A stretch of DNA of 6,790 nucleotides from Candidatus Sodaliphilus fimicaballi (GTDB taxonomy: Bacteria; Bacteroidota; Bacteroidia; Bacteroidales; Muribaculaceae): assembly GCA_018065165.1 (NCBI GenBank), contig JAGHTV010000187.1, positions 1-6,790 of the forward strand. The letters are read 5' to 3'. The notes under the pieces are model-generated. The model saw nothing but the letters and a program-made list of their open reading frames with translations, did not search any database and had not been told where the DNA came from. This document shows positions 5,822-6,790 of this stretch, one piece after another. Every line of letters begins with the position of its first letter. The first letter of the stretch is position 1. The position numbers and the translations under genes were made by a program.

Positions 5822-5993
5822 TTGTTGTCAAAAAAGAAAATGATTATTTTTAATTTTGATGGCTTGCGCCAAAAAAATGGTGGACTCCGTCCACAAAATA
5901 ACAATTCTTACTCTATATAAGAGGTAATTCCATTTTGCTTGCGGAGCAAGCCATTTTCTTTACATATAGATAATAAAAATTATTTTCTTTTTT
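5822..5993. mobile_element. MITE/REP-like non-coding element, copy B, between uxaC and uxuA
   Basis: Reverse-oriented partner of the element at 4435-4602. AAAAAAGAAAAT (5830-5841) is mirrored at 5982-5993. The 45-bp core is at 5922-5966 and the 19-bp core at 5883-5901, both perfect reverse complements of copy A. Distances from ends to cores are nearly the same in the two copies (about 27-28 and 40-42 bases), while the gap between cores is 20 bases here and 10 there. The hairpins GTGGAC-TCC-GTCCAC (5880-5894) and GCTTGC-GGA-GCAAGC (5938-5952) are intact. TTGTTGT (5822-5828) precedes the left end as it does in copy A (4437-4443). No flanking direct repeat is visible, so insertion is less certain here. 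Confidence 0.55.
5922..5966 (-). repeat. 45-bp inverted repeat, right arm
   Basis: Perfect reverse complement of 4476-4520. Recombination between the arms would invert about 1.4 kb containing all of uxuA. Confidence 0.93.
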
Positions 5994-6008
5994 ACCGCGC
6001 ACCGGCGT

Positions 6009-6790
6009 TTAGAAGTTGAAGTATTGCTTAGCGTTGTTGTAGCAGATGTCGGCCACCATGTCACACACGCGCTGAATTTCGCTCTCGGGGACGAGTCCGT
6101 GCTCCACGTCGCTACCCAGGATGTCGCACAGCGTGCGGCGGAAGTACTCGTGACGGGGATAAGACAAGAACGAACGCGAGTCGGTGAGCATGCCCACGAA
6201 GCGACTCAACAAGCCCTGATTACTCAGTGCTTCAATCTGCTTGCGCATGCCGTCAATCTGGTCGTTGAACCACCAACCCGAGCCCATCTGCATCTTGCCA
6301 GGCACGCTGCCATCCTGGAAGTCGCCTATAAGGGCTGCCAGTGCAGTGTTGTCGCTGGGATTGAGGTTGTATAGTATGGTCTTGGCAAGACGGCCCTCGC
6401 TGTTGAGGGTGTCGAGGAAGCGAGCCAAGGGTTCAATGCTGCGGTAGTCGCCTATGCTGTCAAAGCCAGTATCGGGACCCAGCAGACGCATCATCTTGCT
6501 GTTGACATTGCGCATGGGACCGTAATGAACTTGCTGTACCCAGCCTTTCTCGGCATTCATGCGGGCGAGGTGGAGCAAAGTGGCAGTTTTGAACTTCACA
6601 GTCTCGTCGTGGCTGAGCATGTGACCCAGCATCACCTTGTCGAAGATTGCTGCTGCCTCACTATCGCTACAGGGGGCATAGGGGAAATAGGTAACGCCAT
6701 GATCGGCCACCGAGCAACCGCACGACGCGAAGTAGTCGTGACGACTGCGCAGGGCATCGAGCAGCTGGGTGTAGTTACACACCGCTATGC
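6009..6790 (-). CDS. uxaC: Glucuronate isomerase (uronate isomerase), C-terminal part; 5' end beyond the window
   Basis: It interconverts D-glucuronate and D-fructuronate (and D-galacturonate and D-tagaturonate), the first cytoplasmic step of hexuronate breakdown, as a member of the amidohydrolase superfamily. About 260 codons are visible, the C-terminal half or slightly more of a family of about 470 residues. Signatures are LLDALRSRHDYF, SVADHG, WVQQVHYGPMRNVN, DTGFDSIGD, KTILYNLNP, GSGWWFND and GMLTDSRSF followed by YPRHEYFRR. The frame stays open to the window edge; the GTG at 6782-6780 is an internal Val codon within IAVCNYTQLL, not a start. It is the first visible gene of the leftward cluster, and the 219-base gap to uxuA is filled by the repeat element, so co-transcription is likely but not proven. 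More hexuronate genes (transporter, kinase, regulator) may lie beyond the right edge. Confidence 0.95.
   Translation of the reverse strand, partial: IAVCNYTQLLDALRSRHDYFASCGCSVADHGVTYFPYAPCSDSEAAAIFDKVMLGHMLSHDETVKFKTATLLHLARMNAEKGWVQQVHYGPMRNVNSKMMRLLGPDTGFDSIGDYRSIEPLARFLDTLNSEGRLAKTILYNLNPSDNTALAALIGDFQDGSVPGKMQMGSGWWFNDQIDGMRKQIEALSNQGLLSRFVGMLTDSRSFLSYPRHEYFRRTLCDILGSDVEHGLVPESEIQRVCDMVADICYNNAKQYFNF

Larger units (their letters stand above)
5790..6008. other. Spacer between uxaC and uxuA
   Basis: No gene; largely filled by repeat element copy B. The stretch just upstream of uxuA (5790-5821) is AT-rich and may carry its ribosome-binding and leader region. I could not identify a clear TAnnTTTG promoter on the - strand. 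Confidence 0.6.

Noticed and set aside
4875..5843. 322-codon + strand frame opposite uxuA
   Set aside because: It lies antisense to a full-length, clearly recognisable mannonate dehydratase and shows no family motifs; it is a codon-bias shadow.
6780..6782. GTG as the start of uxaC
   Set aside because: The frame is open to the window edge, and about 260 codons is far short of the roughly 470-residue family; the GTG is an internal Val.

Overview
The window looks like chromosomal DNA of a gut-type Bacteroidales bacterium (Muribaculaceae, Prevotella or a relative). The reasons are two TonB_C-domain proteins with a Cys-rich N-terminal segment, a DUF4143-type AAA ATPase, promoter-like sites fitting the Bacteroidetes -7 consensus TAnnTTTG, weak Shine-Dalgarno signals, and a UxaC/UxuA/short-chain-dehydrogenase hexuronate cluster. 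The genus is inference; nothing here fixes it.

Left part (1-1977, + strand): two tandem paralogous genes for membrane-anchored, TonB C-terminal-domain proteins. Their first 92 residues are identical, with 11 synonymous codon differences and no replacement. Their last six residues and 3' flanks, including a stem-loop, are also duplicated. The first protein has one TonB_C domain and the second has two. Middle (1978-3586, + strand): a spacer with an imperfect hairpin and four copies of a 16-bp repeat at a period of about 33 bp. The last copy forms the -7 box of a likely promoter for a DUF4143-type AAA ATPase, which ends in a strong intrinsic terminator.

Right part (3619-6790, - strand): a glucuronate catabolic cluster transcribed leftward, in the order uxaC (glucuronate isomerase, 5' end outside the window), uxuA (mannonate dehydratase), and an SDR-type fructuronate reductase (uxuB role). 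Together they convert D-glucuronate to D-fructuronate, D-mannonate and then 2-keto-3-deoxygluconate.

The most interesting structure lies in the two AT-rich spacers of this cluster (4438-4607 and 5790-6008). Each carries a copy of the same roughly 155-165 bp non-coding element, in opposite orientations on either side of uxuA. The copies share a perfect 45-bp block and a perfect 19-bp block, both hairpin-forming, and have similar ends (AAAAAAGAAAATG). The copy between uxuA and the dehydrogenase gene is bracketed by a 12-bp direct repeat. If one repeat and the insert are removed, an ATGA stop/start overlap is restored. This is good evidence that a MITE/REP-like element inserted into a translationally coupled junction. 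I saw no CRISPR array, tRNA, rRNA or phage gene.
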